Shown in pieces: positions 8,114 to 16,891 of a stretch of 29,262 bases of DNA. This DNA comes from an uncultured Campylobacter sp. (GTDB taxonomy: Bacteria > Campylobacterota > Campylobacteria > Campylobacterales > Campylobacteraceae), in assembly GCF_938045625.1 (NCBI RefSeq), contig NZ_CALIAV010000078.1, positions 1-29,262 on the forward strand, given 5' to 3'. The translations under genes were made by a program, and so were the position numbers. Numbering within the stretch: the first letter of the stretch is position 1; each line of letters begins with the position of its first letter. The notes below the pieces were generated by a model, which saw only the letters and a program-made list of their open reading frames with translations, made no database searches and was not told the origin of the DNA.

Positions 8114-9187
8114 TTAAATTTTGTTTTTTATATCGCAGCCCACCGCTTCGCTAATCGAGGCGAAACTATCCTCTTTTAAAAGCTTTAAAATACCTTCGTT
8201 TATCTGTTTTGCGATGTTTGGGCCTTTAAAGATGAAGGATGTGTAAATTTGAACCAAATTTGCACCCGATTTTATGCGAGCGTATGCCTCCTCGGCGCTG
8301 TCTATGCCGCCGCTTGCGATCAAAACCGTCTTGCCGTAAAGCTCGCTAGCAACCGCGCTAAAAAGCTCGCGAGAGCGTTTGGCGATGACCTTGCCGCTTA
8401 GCCCGCCGAAATTTTGCAAATTTGGCGACTTTGATAGCGAATAATCAATACTCGTATTATTTACGATGACGCCCTTTGCGCCGCTTTCTACGGCAGTTTT
8501 GCAGATCTGCACGGCTTTGTCGTCGTCCATATCGGGCGCGATTTTAAAGATTATCGGCTTTTTTGCGATCGGCGTAAGGCGCGCAAAGAGGTCTTTTATA
8601 AAGCTTTCTTCTTGTAGTTCGCGTAAATTTGGAGTATTTGGCGATGAGACGTTGATGACGAAGCAGTCGCAAATTTCGTTAAATTTGGCGACTAAAATTT
8701 CATAGTCCTTGATCGCCTCTTCGTTTGGCGTGATTTTGTTTTTGCCGATGTTGGCAAAAAGCGGTATCGCAAATGGATAAAGCTTGCCGACGCGCGCGCT
8801 CAGGGCGTCTGCACCTTCGTTGTTAAAGCCCATCGCGTTTTGTATGCTCTCTTCTTCGATTAAGCGAAAAAGGCGCGGTTTTGCGTTGCCCTCTTGCGGT
8901 TTTGGCGTCACGGTACCAAACTCCACGTGCCCAAACCCGAGCGCGGCCAGCGGACGCAGCATGGTGGCGTTTTTATCAAAGCCGCCGGCGATTCCTACGG
9001 GGTTTAAAAAGCTAGTTCCTAGCAAATTTTGCGAAAGAGCCGTGTCCGTGACGACGCAGTTTTTGGCGACGATGCTATAAAGGCCCGGAAATACGCAGTC
9101 TGAGATACTTAGCGTTTTTTCGACGATTTTGTGAGCGGTTTCGGGGTCAAATTTAAAAAATATGGATTTTAGCGTTTCGTAATTCAA
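8114..9187 (-). CDS. pyrD: Dihydroorotate dehydrogenase (quinone), class 2
   Basis: PyrD oxidises dihydroorotate to orotate in pyrimidine synthesis and passes electrons to quinone at the inner membrane. The 357-aa protein has the class 2 N-terminal helical extension (about 1–45). It then has FMN/substrate motifs GIAGGFDKNA with K72, NAMGFNNEGAD, and NVSSPNTPNLRELQ with the class 2 catalytic serine S182 in place of cysteine. Near the C-terminus IASGGIDSAEEA holds the FMN phosphate. The start is TTG at 9187 with AAGGA six bases upstream; no ATG exists near the N-terminus. It lies 41 bases after msbA and 8 bases before the M16 gene. Confidence 0.96.
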   Translation of the reverse strand: MNYETLKSIFFKFDPETAHKIVEKTLSISDCVFPGLYSIVAKNCVVTDTALSQNLLGTSFLNPVGIAGGFDKNATMLRPLAALGFGHVEFGTVTPKPQEGNAKPRLFRLIEEESIQNAMGFNNEGADALSARVGKLYPFAIPLFANIGKNKITPNEEAIKDYEILVAKFNEICDCFVINVSSPNTPNLRELQEESFIKDLFARLTPIAKKPIIFKIAPDMDDDKAVQICKTAVESGAKGVIVNNTSIDYSLSKSPNLQNFGGLSGKVIAKRSRELFSAVASELYGKTVLIASGGIDSAEEAYARIKSGANLVQIYTSFIFKGPNIAKQINEGILKLLKEDSFASISEAVGCDIKNKI

Positions 9188-9228
9188 ATTTTATCCTTAA
9201 ATTTTGAGCGATTTTATCAAATTTAGGC

Positions 9229-10953
9229 TTAAACAAGGGCTTCGCCTTTTAGTTTCGCGTAAATTTCGCAGCTCTTGCTAAGCGCCTCGTCGGTATCAAA
9301 TCCGACCACTTTTCCGCCGCTGATAACGGCGATTTTATCGGCATTTTGCACCGTACTTAGGCGGTGCGCGATGATAAATATTATCTTTTCTTTTTGTAAA
9401 TTTGCGATGGCTTTGGTTATCTGCTGCTCGCTTTCGTTATCCAGGGCGCTCGTAGCCTCGTCAAATATCAAAATCTGCGGATCGTCGTAGAGAGCGCGGG
9501 CGATGGCGATGCGTTGGCGCTGGCCGCCCGAGAGATTGGTGCCGAATTCATTTAAAATAGTCTGCGCGCCCTCGGGTAAATTTGACACGAAATCATAAGC
9601 ATTTGCCGTCTTTAGCGCGAGCTCGACTTTGGCTTCGTCGTATTCGCGGCCGTAGGCGACGTTGTTTGCGACCGTGTCGTTAAAGATATAGACGCGCTGG
9701 GTAACTAGGCCGATATTTTGCCTAAGCGAACCCAGATCGAAATTTTTGATATTTTCGCCGTTTATCTCGATCGCTCCGCCGTTTGCGTCGTAAAATCTCA
9801 TGAGCAGGTTTACGATCGAGCTTTTTCCGCCGCCGCTACTGCCCACGAGCGCTACGGTTTGGGACTTACTCGCGCTTAGATTTACGCCTTTTAGCACCTC
9901 TTTGTCGTCGTAATTTAGCTTGACGTCTTTAAAATTTATCAAATTTATTTCAGACGGCACCGGTTTGTCGCCGCTTAAAATTTGAGGCTCTTTATCAAGT
10001 AGTTCAAAGGTTCTCTCGGCCGCCACCACGGCGTCTTGCATCTTGTTGTAAAGGCCTGAAATGCGTTTAATAGGCGTATAAAGCATGAAAAGCGCGGTTA
10101 GAAACGAAAAGAAGCTTCCCATCGTCAAATTTCCGTCTATGACCTCTTTGCCGCCGATGATGACGACTGCTGCAACGCCGACGGAGCCAAAAATTTCCAT
10201 CATCGGACTCACCATCTCGTTTACTTTTACGCTTTTTAAATTTAGTTTAAAAAATTTAGCGTTTTCGTCGGTAAATTTAGCGTGCTCAAACTCCTGTGCG
10301 TTGTTTGCTTTGATGATTTCGATATTGGTAAAAATTTCGCTCAGCTTAGAGCTTATATCGGAGGTTTTTTCCTGCGAGGCGCGGGAGATTTTTTTCATCT
10401 TTTTTGCGAGTTTTGAGAGCGGATAGACGGCTGCTGGCATGATAACTAGCGCAAAAAACGCAAGCTGAAGGCTCTGATAGAGCACGACGCAAAGTAGCCC
10501 GACGATCGTGATAGCCTCGCGGATGAGCTCTGGGATCATGGAGCTAACGATGCTTCTGATGCGGTCGATGTCGTTGATATTTCGGCTGATTAGCTCGCCC
10601 GTGCGGTAGTCGCTAAAAAACTTCATATCCAAATTTAGCAGGTTTTTTAGCAGCTTTTCGCGAAATCTCCTCACGATATCCTGCCCGATATACGCCGTAA
10701 AATAGGCCTGTAAAAACGTGCCAAGCCCCTTTAAAAAGTAAATCGCGATGATGGCATAAGGCAAAAGATAAAGCAGGTCTTTGTTTTTTTCGATGAAAAT
10801 TTTATTTAGCACGGGCTCGATCACCCACGCCGATGCAGCCGTACCACCGCTAGCCATCAGCATGCCGGCGATCGCGATGATAAAATACGAAATATAATCC
10901 CTAAAATATGGCGCAAACCGCCGCAAAACCTCTTTTAGGCTCATCTGCTTCAT
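9229..10953 (-). CDS. msbA: MsbA-like lipid A/lipid ABC exporter
   Basis: A half-size ABC exporter with six N-terminal transmembrane helices (to about residue 310) and a C-terminal ATPase. Visible motifs are Walker A GSSGGGKS (about 371–378), signature LSGGQRQRIAIARAL, Walker B ILIFDEATSALD and the H-loop IIAHRLST. MsbA flips lipid A core or other lipids across the inner membrane; the length (574 aa) and location with envelope genes support that role over a drug exporter. I chose the ATG at 10953, which overlaps the cysS stop as ATGA. An upstream GTG at 10965, preceded by AGAGGG, would add four residues and cannot be excluded. No self-processing peptidase domain is present. Confidence 0.92.
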   Translation of the reverse strand: MKQMSLKEVLRRFAPYFRDYISYFIIAIAGMLMASGGTAASAWVIEPVLNKIFIEKNKDLLYLLPYAIIAIYFLKGLGTFLQAYFTAYIGQDIVRRFREKLLKNLLNLDMKFFSDYRTGELISRNINDIDRIRSIVSSMIPELIREAITIVGLLCVVLYQSLQLAFFALVIMPAAVYPLSKLAKKMKKISRASQEKTSDISSKLSEIFTNIEIIKANNAQEFEHAKFTDENAKFFKLNLKSVKVNEMVSPMMEIFGSVGVAAVVIIGGKEVIDGNLTMGSFFSFLTALFMLYTPIKRISGLYNKMQDAVVAAERTFELLDKEPQILSGDKPVPSEINLINFKDVKLNYDDKEVLKGVNLSASKSQTVALVGSSGGGKSSIVNLLMRFYDANGGAIEINGENIKNFDLGSLRQNIGLVTQRVYIFNDTVANNVAYGREYDEAKVELALKTANAYDFVSNLPEGAQTILNEFGTNLSGGQRQRIAIARALYDDPQILIFDEATSALDNESEQQITKAIANLQKEKIIFIIAHRLSTVQNADKIAVISGGKVVGFDTDEALSKSCEIYAKLKGEALV

Positions 10954-12338
10954 ATTTTTTCCCACATGCAGCCCTCTGGCGTATCCATGAGGCTGATGCC
11001 GTTTGCGGCTAGCATATCGCGGATTTTATCGGATAACTCGTAGTTTTTGGCTTTTTTGGCTTCGTTTCTTTGATTTATCAGATCCTCGATATAGGCTCGC
11101 TTTTCGTCGCTCACGCCAAACTGAAAATACTCAAACACGTCTACTTGCAAGATACCGAGCACCCGCGCTATTAGCTCCAAATTTGCCGCGATTTCTCCTT
11201 TTTTGGCTTTATCTTTCGGGTTTGCATCCAGCTCGTCGTTTGCAGTGCGGACGAACTCATCTACGCAAGCAAGCGCTTTTGAGGTGTTTAGATCGTCCCC
11301 CATCGCGGACATAAATTCGCTCTTAAATTTATCATTCGCGCTCAAATTTGCCGCCGCGCCCAAAACTCGTTTTTTTAGGCGGTAAATTTTATCAAGGCGC
11401 TTTTTTGCCGCGTTTAGATCGTCTTCGCTAAAGTTAAAATTCGCTCTGTAGTGGCTAGAGATCAGATAAAATCTCACCGCCTCGCCCAAATTTCGCTCCA
11501 GCGCGTCTTTAACGAAAAAGCTATTTCCTAGGCTCTTGCTCATTTTTTCGTTATTTACTTGGATAAAGCCGTTGTGAAGCCAATATTTAGCCAGGCTCTT
11601 GCGCTCAGCACAGCGGCACTGCGCAGCCTCGTTTTCGTGGTGAGGAAATAGCAAATCAAGCCCGCCCGCGTGGATATCGATCTCAAATTTTTCGCCGCTA
11701 GATAGGTGTTTTTTTATCATCGCGACGCACTCGGTATGCCAGCCCGGGCGACCGCGACCAAACGGACTTTCGTACCATTTTTCGTCAAATTTCCACAGCA
11801 CGAAGTCTTTTTCGTCCTTTTTTTCGTCGCTACTAGCCACGCGAGCGACGTTTGCTTCGGTGTCAAATTTACCGCTAAGGCTCAGATACTGCGCGTCTTT
11901 TGCGGTGTCAAAGTATATGCCGTCGCCCGCGATCTCGTAAGCAAAGCCGTTTTTTAGCAAAATTTCGATGTACTCTATCATCTCTTTTAGCGTCTGCGTC
12001 GCCTTTGGTTTGACGTCTGGCTCAAGCACGTTAAGCGCACTCATATCGCGCTCGTAGCTTGCGATGTATCTATCCGTGATCGCTTCTAGACTCTCGCCGC
12101 TTTCCGCCATTTTCTTTAAAATTTTATCGTCGATGTCGGTGTAGTTTCGCACGAATTTGACCTTGTAGCCAAGCTCGCTTAGCGTGCGCCTAAGCAAATC
12201 AAAGCTAATCGCGCTTTTGGCGTGTCCTAAGTGTGCATCGTCATAAACCGTCGGCCCGCAAACGTAAATGCGCACAAAGTCGCTTTTTACGGGCTCAAAT
12301 TCTACTTTTTTTCTCTTTACGCTATCAAAAATTTGCAT
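10950..12338 (-). CDS. cysS: Cysteinyl-tRNA synthetase
   Basis: A class I aminoacyl-tRNA synthetase that charges tRNA-Cys, 462 aa. It has the HIGH-type motif HLGH (36–39) in CGPTVYDDAHLGHA and KMSKS at 265–269. The zinc site that selects cysteine is complete: C27, C204 (HTEC), H233 and E237 (FPHHENE). The C-terminal anticodon-binding region ends NGISLMDTPEGCMWEKI, typical of CysS. The ATG at 12338 lies 14 bases inside the 3' end of murJ, with AAGGA upstream. Its TGA overlaps the msbA start. The murJ–cysS–msbA order matches what I recall from other campylobacters. Confidence 0.98.
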   Translation of the reverse strand: MQIFDSVKRKKVEFEPVKSDFVRIYVCGPTVYDDAHLGHAKSAISFDLLRRTLSELGYKVKFVRNYTDIDDKILKKMAESGESLEAITDRYIASYERDMSALNVLEPDVKPKATQTLKEMIEYIEILLKNGFAYEIAGDGIYFDTAKDAQYLSLSGKFDTEANVARVASSDEKKDEKDFVLWKFDEKWYESPFGRGRPGWHTECVAMIKKHLSSGEKFEIDIHAGGLDLLFPHHENEAAQCRCAERKSLAKYWLHNGFIQVNNEKMSKSLGNSFFVKDALERNLGEAVRFYLISSHYRANFNFSEDDLNAAKKRLDKIYRLKKRVLGAAANLSANDKFKSEFMSAMGDDLNTSKALACVDEFVRTANDELDANPKDKAKKGEIAANLELIARVLGILQVDVFEYFQFGVSDEKRAYIEDLINQRNEAKKAKNYELSDKIRDMLAANGISLMDTPEGCMWEKI

Positions 12339-13725
12339 CTAAAAATTTCCTTAAAAATATCAAAATCACTGCCTCTAAAACCAAAACTGCGCTTAAAAGC
12401 GTTATTTTTTTAGGCTCAATTATAGCTAAAAATTTCCTTATCCCAAAAAATTTGACGTTTAAAGCTAGCGTCAAAAACCCGCCTAGCGAGCTAGCAAGCG
12501 CTAGTCCGAATGTGCCGTAAATTTGCATCAGCGCGACTGCTAAAATGAGGTTAAAAACGAGCGTGATAACGGCGATTTTGGAGGCTAGTTTTTGCTGCAA
12601 ATGCGCATAAAGCCAAAGCGAAAAAAGTTTAGCAAGCCCAAACGGCAAAAGTCCGATCATATATGCTGCCAAAACGCTCGCGGTCGCTGCAGTATCGGCC
12701 TGCGTAAAGCTTCCGCGCTCAAAAAGCAGCTTAATGATAGGCTTGGCTAAAATAATGCCGCCGATAGCCGCCGCAAAAAGCAGAAAATATAAAATTTCAA
12801 AGCTTTTTCGCATCCATTTTAGAGCTTCGGATTCGTTACCGGCCTTGATCTGACGCGTGATTTTAGGAAAAAGCGCGGTAGAAAGCGCGATCGCAAATAT
12901 CGCTAAAGGTAGCTGAAAAATGCGGTTGGCGTAGAAAAGATAGCTGATGGATCCCGCCGCCAAAAACGACGCTAGCCACGTATCCATAAACGAGCTTAGC
13001 TGCATCGCGGATGATCCGACTAGACCGTGGAAAAAGTTGCTAAAAAAGCCCTTCGTATCGGCTCTTTTGCCATGGGCAAATTTAACTAAGCCGCCAAAAA
13101 ATAGCTTTGAGATGCCGTTAAATTTAAGCGCGATAAGGTGTGCAATGAGCTGCAAAATACCGCCCACTACGACGCCAAAGCTAAGATAATAAGCTACGAT
13201 TTTAGGCTCCTGTCCGCGAGCTAAGATTAGAGAACCGATCATGGCTAAATTTAGCAAAGCGGTCGAAAATGCCGTCGTCGCAAAGTGCCCGCGATACTGC
13301 AAAAGCGAGGCTAAAAAAGTAACGGCAAAGATTAGCGCTAAGTAGTAAAAGTTGATCTTTACGAGCGGGACGGCTTCGTTTATGTCGCCGGGCGCCAAAC
13401 CGGTAGCGATAACGGCGGTAAAAAATGGAGCAAATAAATTTACCAAAAGCGTGAGAATGCCGATAAAGGCTAGAAATTTAAGAAAAATCTCGGCGCTAAA
13501 GAGCGATTTTTTGTTTGATTTCGTAAAATTTGGCAAAAAGGCGTTAGCAAAGGCCCCCTCGCCAAAGATACGGCGCAGTAAATTTGGTATCTTAAACGCG
13601 ATGAAAAATATATCGCTGTAAATGCCCGCACCCAAAGTCGAAGCCGTGAGCAGGTCGCGCACGAGCCCTAAAACTCGCGAAACCATGATGCCAATGCTGT
13701 TTGAAAAAAAGCCTTTGATAAACAC
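12325..13725 (-). CDS. murJ: Lipid II flippase MurJ (MviN)
   Basis: A MATE-like/MOP-superfamily protein of 466 aa that moves lipid II across the inner membrane for peptidoglycan synthesis. The N-terminus MVSRVLGLVRDLLTASTLG followed by SDIFFIAFKIPNLLRRIFGEGAFANAFLP is the MviN signature, including the conserved arginines. About 14 hydrophobic helices are spread along the chain (for example MIGLLPFGLAKLFSLWLYA), though the tail after helix 13 is short. The start is GTG at 13725 with AGGA seven bases upstream. It is the first gene of the minus-strand run and diverges from the fapA-like gene. Its end overlaps cysS by 14 bases. Confidence 0.96.
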   Translation of the reverse strand: MFIKGFFSNSIGIMVSRVLGLVRDLLTASTLGAGIYSDIFFIAFKIPNLLRRIFGEGAFANAFLPNFTKSNKKSLFSAEIFLKFLAFIGILTLLVNLFAPFFTAVIATGLAPGDINEAVPLVKINFYYLALIFAVTFLASLLQYRGHFATTAFSTALLNLAMIGSLILARGQEPKIVAYYLSFGVVVGGILQLIAHLIALKFNGISKLFFGGLVKFAHGKRADTKGFFSNFFHGLVGSSAMQLSSFMDTWLASFLAAGSISYLFYANRIFQLPLAIFAIALSTALFPKITRQIKAGNESEALKWMRKSFEILYFLLFAAAIGGIILAKPIIKLLFERGSFTQADTAATASVLAAYMIGLLPFGLAKLFSLWLYAHLQQKLASKIAVITLVFNLILAVALMQIYGTFGLALASSLGGFLTLALNVKFFGIRKFLAIIEPKKITLLSAVLVLEAVILIFLRKFLDANF

Positions 13726-13751
13726 GAAAATCCTAGTAAATTTTTAGCGCA

Positions 13752-13757
13752 ATGATA
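13752..13757 (-). promoter_or_regulatory. Candidate -10 box for the murJ operon
   Basis: On the minus strand the sequence reads TATCAT, one base from TATAAT, and would place a transcript start about 20 bases ahead of the GTG of murJ. Upstream is the T/A-rich periodic sequence typical of Campylobacter sigma-70 promoters, which lack a clear -35. This is the only gap large enough to host the promoter of the 14-gene run. Confidence 0.35.
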
Positions 13758-13801
13758 GGCAAATTTAGTTTTAAAAGACGTAAAATCAAGAGTTTTTAAT
13801 G

Positions 13802-13819
13802 AAATTTTAGAGATAATCG
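13802..13819 (+). promoter_or_regulatory. 18-bp promoter-like repeat, copy 1 (fapA-like gene)
   Basis: AAATTTTAGAGATAATCG, identical to 19109–19126 upstream of ruvA. It holds GATAAT at 13812–13817, a good -10 box. A start of transcription about 13824 would leave a short leader with GAGAG (13840–13844) six bases before the GTG at 13851. Its repetition at equal sense in front of another gene start argues for a real promoter element. Confidence 0.5.
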
Positions 13820-13850
13820 ACTAAAAATCAAAAAATTGCGAGAGTATCAC

Positions 13851-15752
13851 GTGCCAGAAAACCAAAACGCGCAACAAAACTTCCTAGCCGAGATAGAGTC
13901 TGAGACCGCCAATCCGTACGGCGAGATATTAAATTTAGCAAAGCACTTCGGCGTCGATAGCAAATTTATAGATTTTGATATCATAGAGATCAAAACAGAG
14001 TGTAAGGTGGCGGGCGAGAGCCAGCCTCGCCAAATCCCTGCGGAAAAACTAAATATCTTTGACGATGATAATTTTTTCGTAGAAAAAGTAGAAAGTATAA
14101 AACAAAACTATCTGGTTAAATTTTACGATACTAGGCAGGTAAAACCAACGCCTTTGCCTAATGTCGCCATAAATGCAAATAAAAATTTAACCAAAATTTT
14201 AGCCACGGTTTCGCAAAACGCCGACACGGTTTATTTTAAAGAATTTGACAAAAAGCTGATAAATTTTATCTACAAAAAGCTGATAAAAGTAGGCATTCTA
14301 GTGGGCATCAGAAACAAAACGATGCTAGAAGAGGTCGCTAAAATTTATTCGGTTTTAAGAGTAAAAGAATTTATCGACAAAGACTACACCTTTATCGTGA
14401 CCGCAGGCGTAAACGTAAATCCGTCGGCAGACGACGCGCTGGTGTTTTACTATAAAAATAAAAATAAATCCACAGATGAAAACGACAAGGTCGACTACGC
14501 AAACAGAGGCTATTTGCTAGGCGTAACCGAAAATGAATTGATATTTGAATACGTAAAACTAAGAGAGGGCGCAAACGGCCGCGACGTGAGGGGAAATCTA
14601 CTGCCGACGCAAAAGCCTAAAATAACAATAACGAAAATGCCCGAACATACCGAAAATATATACTCGAAAGAAGGCGAGGAGGGGATAAAATTTTACTCCA
14701 AAAAGGCTGGCTACGTCCAAGAGGAAAAAGGCGTTTTTGATATCAAAGACGAGCTTGACGTAAATGAAATTTCGTTTAAAACCACTGGCTCGGTCGATAC
14801 TGGACTAGATACCAACGTAACGCTAAATGTAAAAGAAAAAGACCTAACAAAAGACGCCATAGGCACTGGTATGACGGTTGAAGCAAACGAAGTAAACGTC
14901 GATGGAAACGTCGCCGCAAACGCCGTAGTAAAGGCAAATAAAGTAGTAATCGGCGGACAAACTCACGCTAAAGCCCTCATCGAAGCAAAAGATGCGAAAA
15001 TCGCCGTGCATATCGGTAGCTTTGACGGAGGATACGTCGAAATAGATAGGCTAGAAGGCGGCAAAGTAAAAGCTAAAAAAGCCGTGATAAAATCAGCGAT
15101 CGGCGGCGAGATAATCGCCGAAAGCGTCGTAATAGATACGCTCGTGTCAAATTCAAATATCATAATCGCCGATACTTTGGAAATAAAAAAGTTAAAAGGC
15201 GTAAATAATAAAATTTTAGTCGATTTTAGCATGATAAAAAACACGGGCGAGCAGATTAACGAGCGCATGGCAAAGATAAAAGCTATCAGGGAACAGATCG
15301 TAAAAATGCCGCGCACGCTAGAGTCTAAAAGATGCGTCATCGAGGAAAACAAAGGTCCGATAAACGTCATAAAAGCTAAAATCGAGGAGCTAAAAAGCAC
15401 AAACAACACTCCGCCGGTGACATTTATGAAAAAACTAAAAGAATATCAGCAGCTAGTGCACGAGTATAATGCGCTTTTAAAGGAATTTCGCGATAAAAAA
15501 GCCGTGATAGCCGAGCTAAAAAGCGAGATAGCTAATATTCAAGACGGAATATTTAACTCAAAGGTGATAAATCACAGCAACTGGCGCGAGTTTAATGAGA
15601 TAAAATTTAGACTCGTGGATCCTGCTCGCGACATCACGTACAGCACCCGCGAAAACGAAATCGCTCGAGTCATAACGATAGCCAAGGTCGAGACCGAGGA
15701 TGGCAATATAGACTACGTAGTTAAGAAAAACAATAACGTCAGAAAGGCCTAA
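13851..15752 (+). CDS. FapA/DUF342 family protein
   Basis: A large protein (633 aa from GTG at 13851) of the flagellar assembly protein A/DUF342 family. The N-terminal part (about 1–230) contains the conserved stretch LREGANGRDVRGNLLPT. Residues about 235–450 form a run of short beta-strand repeats with regularly spaced Val/Ile/Gly (VEANEVNVDGNVAANAVVKA), as expected for the FapA beta-helix. A coiled coil follows at about 465–560 (MAKIKAIREQIVK, KKLKEYQQLVHEYNALLKEF), then a small C-terminal domain. There is no signal peptide. GAGAG sits six bases before the GTG; an in-frame TTG at 13836 would add five residues but has no good ribosome site. It precedes the mla cassette by only 2 bases, so it is co-transcribed with it. 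A role in polar targeting or regulation is known for some relatives and is not shown here. Confidence 0.85.
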   Translation: MPENQNAQQNFLAEIESETANPYGEILNLAKHFGVDSKFIDFDIIEIKTECKVAGESQPRQIPAEKLNIFDDDNFFVEKVESIKQNYLVKFYDTRQVKPTPLPNVAINANKNLTKILATVSQNADTVYFKEFDKKLINFIYKKLIKVGILVGIRNKTMLEEVAKIYSVLRVKEFIDKDYTFIVTAGVNVNPSADDALVFYYKNKNKSTDENDKVDYANRGYLLGVTENELIFEYVKLREGANGRDVRGNLLPTQKPKITITKMPEHTENIYSKEGEEGIKFYSKKAGYVQEEKGVFDIKDELDVNEISFKTTGSVDTGLDTNVTLNVKEKDLTKDAIGTGMTVEANEVNVDGNVAANAVVKANKVVIGGQTHAKALIEAKDAKIAVHIGSFDGGYVEIDRLEGGKVKAKKAVIKSAIGGEIIAESVVIDTLVSNSNIIIADTLEIKKLKGVNNKILVDFSMIKNTGEQINERMAKIKAIREQIVKMPRTLESKRCVIEENKGPINVIKAKIEELKSTNNTPPVTFMKKLKEYQQLVHEYNALLKEFRDKKAVIAELKSEIANIQDGIFNSKVINHSNWREFNEIKFRLVDPARDITYSTRENEIARVITIAKVETEDGNIDYVVKKNNNVRKA

Positions 15753-15754
15753 AT

Positions 15755-16891
15755 TTGCCTCTTTTTTTAAAATTTGAAAGCGAATTTTACAAGTGCGAGC
15801 AAAGTAGCGGCAAGCTAACTATAAATCTAAAAAACGACTGGAACTACAAGCTGCCGGCTCAAATTTGGACCCAAACGGCCGCGCTTATCGGCTCAAAGAA
15901 ATTTAACAAAATCATTTTAAATTTTAAAGGCGTAAAAGAGCTTGATTACGCAGCGGCACTATTTTTTAAAAATACCTTTTTAAATGCCAGCAAAGAGTAC
16001 GAGCTCGTAAATTTAACCCCGCACGCGCAAAAGATTTTCGCCTCGATAAATAGCAAAGTAAATCCCAAAATAAAGCAGATCATAAACTCCAAACCGCACG
16101 GAAATCCGCTCTCGCAAATCGGCAAAAATTTGACCGCGCTTTTTGCGGGATTTTGCGCGTTTTTAAATTTTACGGGCGAGTTTTTGGTCAAATTTAGCAA
16201 GATATTTATGCTAAAAAATATCCGCGTGAAGGAAATTTTAGCATATTTTGAGGATGCAGGTATAAAGTCCGTTTTTATCGTGTGCCTAACCTCTTTTCTC
16301 ATCGGTATCGTGCTAGCCTATCAGGGCTCAAATTTGCTCGAGAGTTTCGGCGCTACGATAATAATCGTCGAGATGATGGGGCTTTTGACCCTGCGCGAGA
16401 TAGCTCCGCTTATCGCCGCCATCATCGTTGCCGGGCGTCTGGCATCAAGCTTTACCGCGCAAATCGGCGTCATGAAAATCACCGAAGAGATCGACGCGAT
16501 GAAAACGATGGGATTTGATCCGTTTAAATTTCTAGTTTTGCCTCGCGTGATAGCTCTCATCATAGCCATGCCGCTTATAGTATTTTTAGCCGACGTGGCG
16601 GGGATACTAGGCGAGATGGTCGTGATGGAAAACTACCTAAACATCAGCTTTGATAGCTATCTGGCGAGATTTGGTCAAGAGGTGGAGATTAAGCATCTTT
16701 ACGTCGGACTTTTTAAGGCTCCGTTTTTTGGTGTCGTGATCGCGTTTATCGGCTGCATGAGGGGCTTTCAGATCGGCGGAAACACTCAAAGCGTGGGCAC
16801 ATATACGACCGTGAGCGTGGTAAATGCGATATTTGGCGTGATCATGGTCGACGCGCTGTTTTCGATTATTTTCACGCAGCTAGGCATATAA
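15755..16891 (+). CDS. mlaE: MlaE-type lipid ABC permease with N-terminal STAS-like domain
   Basis: The permease of an MCE-type (Mla) phospholipid transport system, 378 aa. Residues about 1–110 are soluble and look like a STAS domain (KLTINLKNDW, FNKIILNFKGVKELDYAAALFF), the part supplied by separate MlaB in E. coli. The rest is the MlaE fold: an amphipathic helix, then about five helices with ASFTAQIGVMKITEEIDAMKTMGFDPFKFLVLPRV, the conserved coupling region, and a C-terminal segment GFQIGGNTQSVGTYTT. The start is TTG at 15755, with AAAGG seven bases upstream and the previous stop 2 bases away. Its TAA abuts the mlaF ATG. The homolog in C. jejuni is, from memory, the iamB product. Confidence 0.9.
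   Translation: MPLFLKFESEFYKCEQSSGKLTINLKNDWNYKLPAQIWTQTAALIGSKKFNKIILNFKGVKELDYAAALFFKNTFLNASKEYELVNLTPHAQKIFASINSKVNPKIKQIINSKPHGNPLSQIGKNLTALFAGFCAFLNFTGEFLVKFSKIFMLKNIRVKEILAYFEDAGIKSVFIVCLTSFLIGIVLAYQGSNLLESFGATIIIVEMMGLLTLREIAPLIAAIIVAGRLASSFTAQIGVMKITEEIDAMKTMGFDPFKFLVLPRVIALIIAMPLIVFLADVAGILGEMVVMENYLNISFDSYLARFGQEVEIKHLYVGLFKAPFFGVVIAFIGCMRGFQIGGNTQSVGTYTTVSVVNAIFGVIMVDALFSIIFTQLGI

Noticed and set aside
10954..10965. GTG start for msbA four codons upstream
   Set aside because: It is possible (AGAGGG upstream), but the ATG at 10953 overlaps the cysS stop as ATGA like other junctions in the operon, so it was preferred.
13836..13850. TTG start for the FapA-like gene
   Set aside because: It has no good ribosome site at proper spacing, while the GTG at 13851 has GAGAG six bases upstream.
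14963..15409. 148-codon open frame on the minus strand
   Set aside because: It lies opposite the beta-helix and coiled-coil part of the FapA-like gene. It looks hydrophobic only because the opposite strand is rich in Lys/Glu codons, and it has no ribosome site worth noting.
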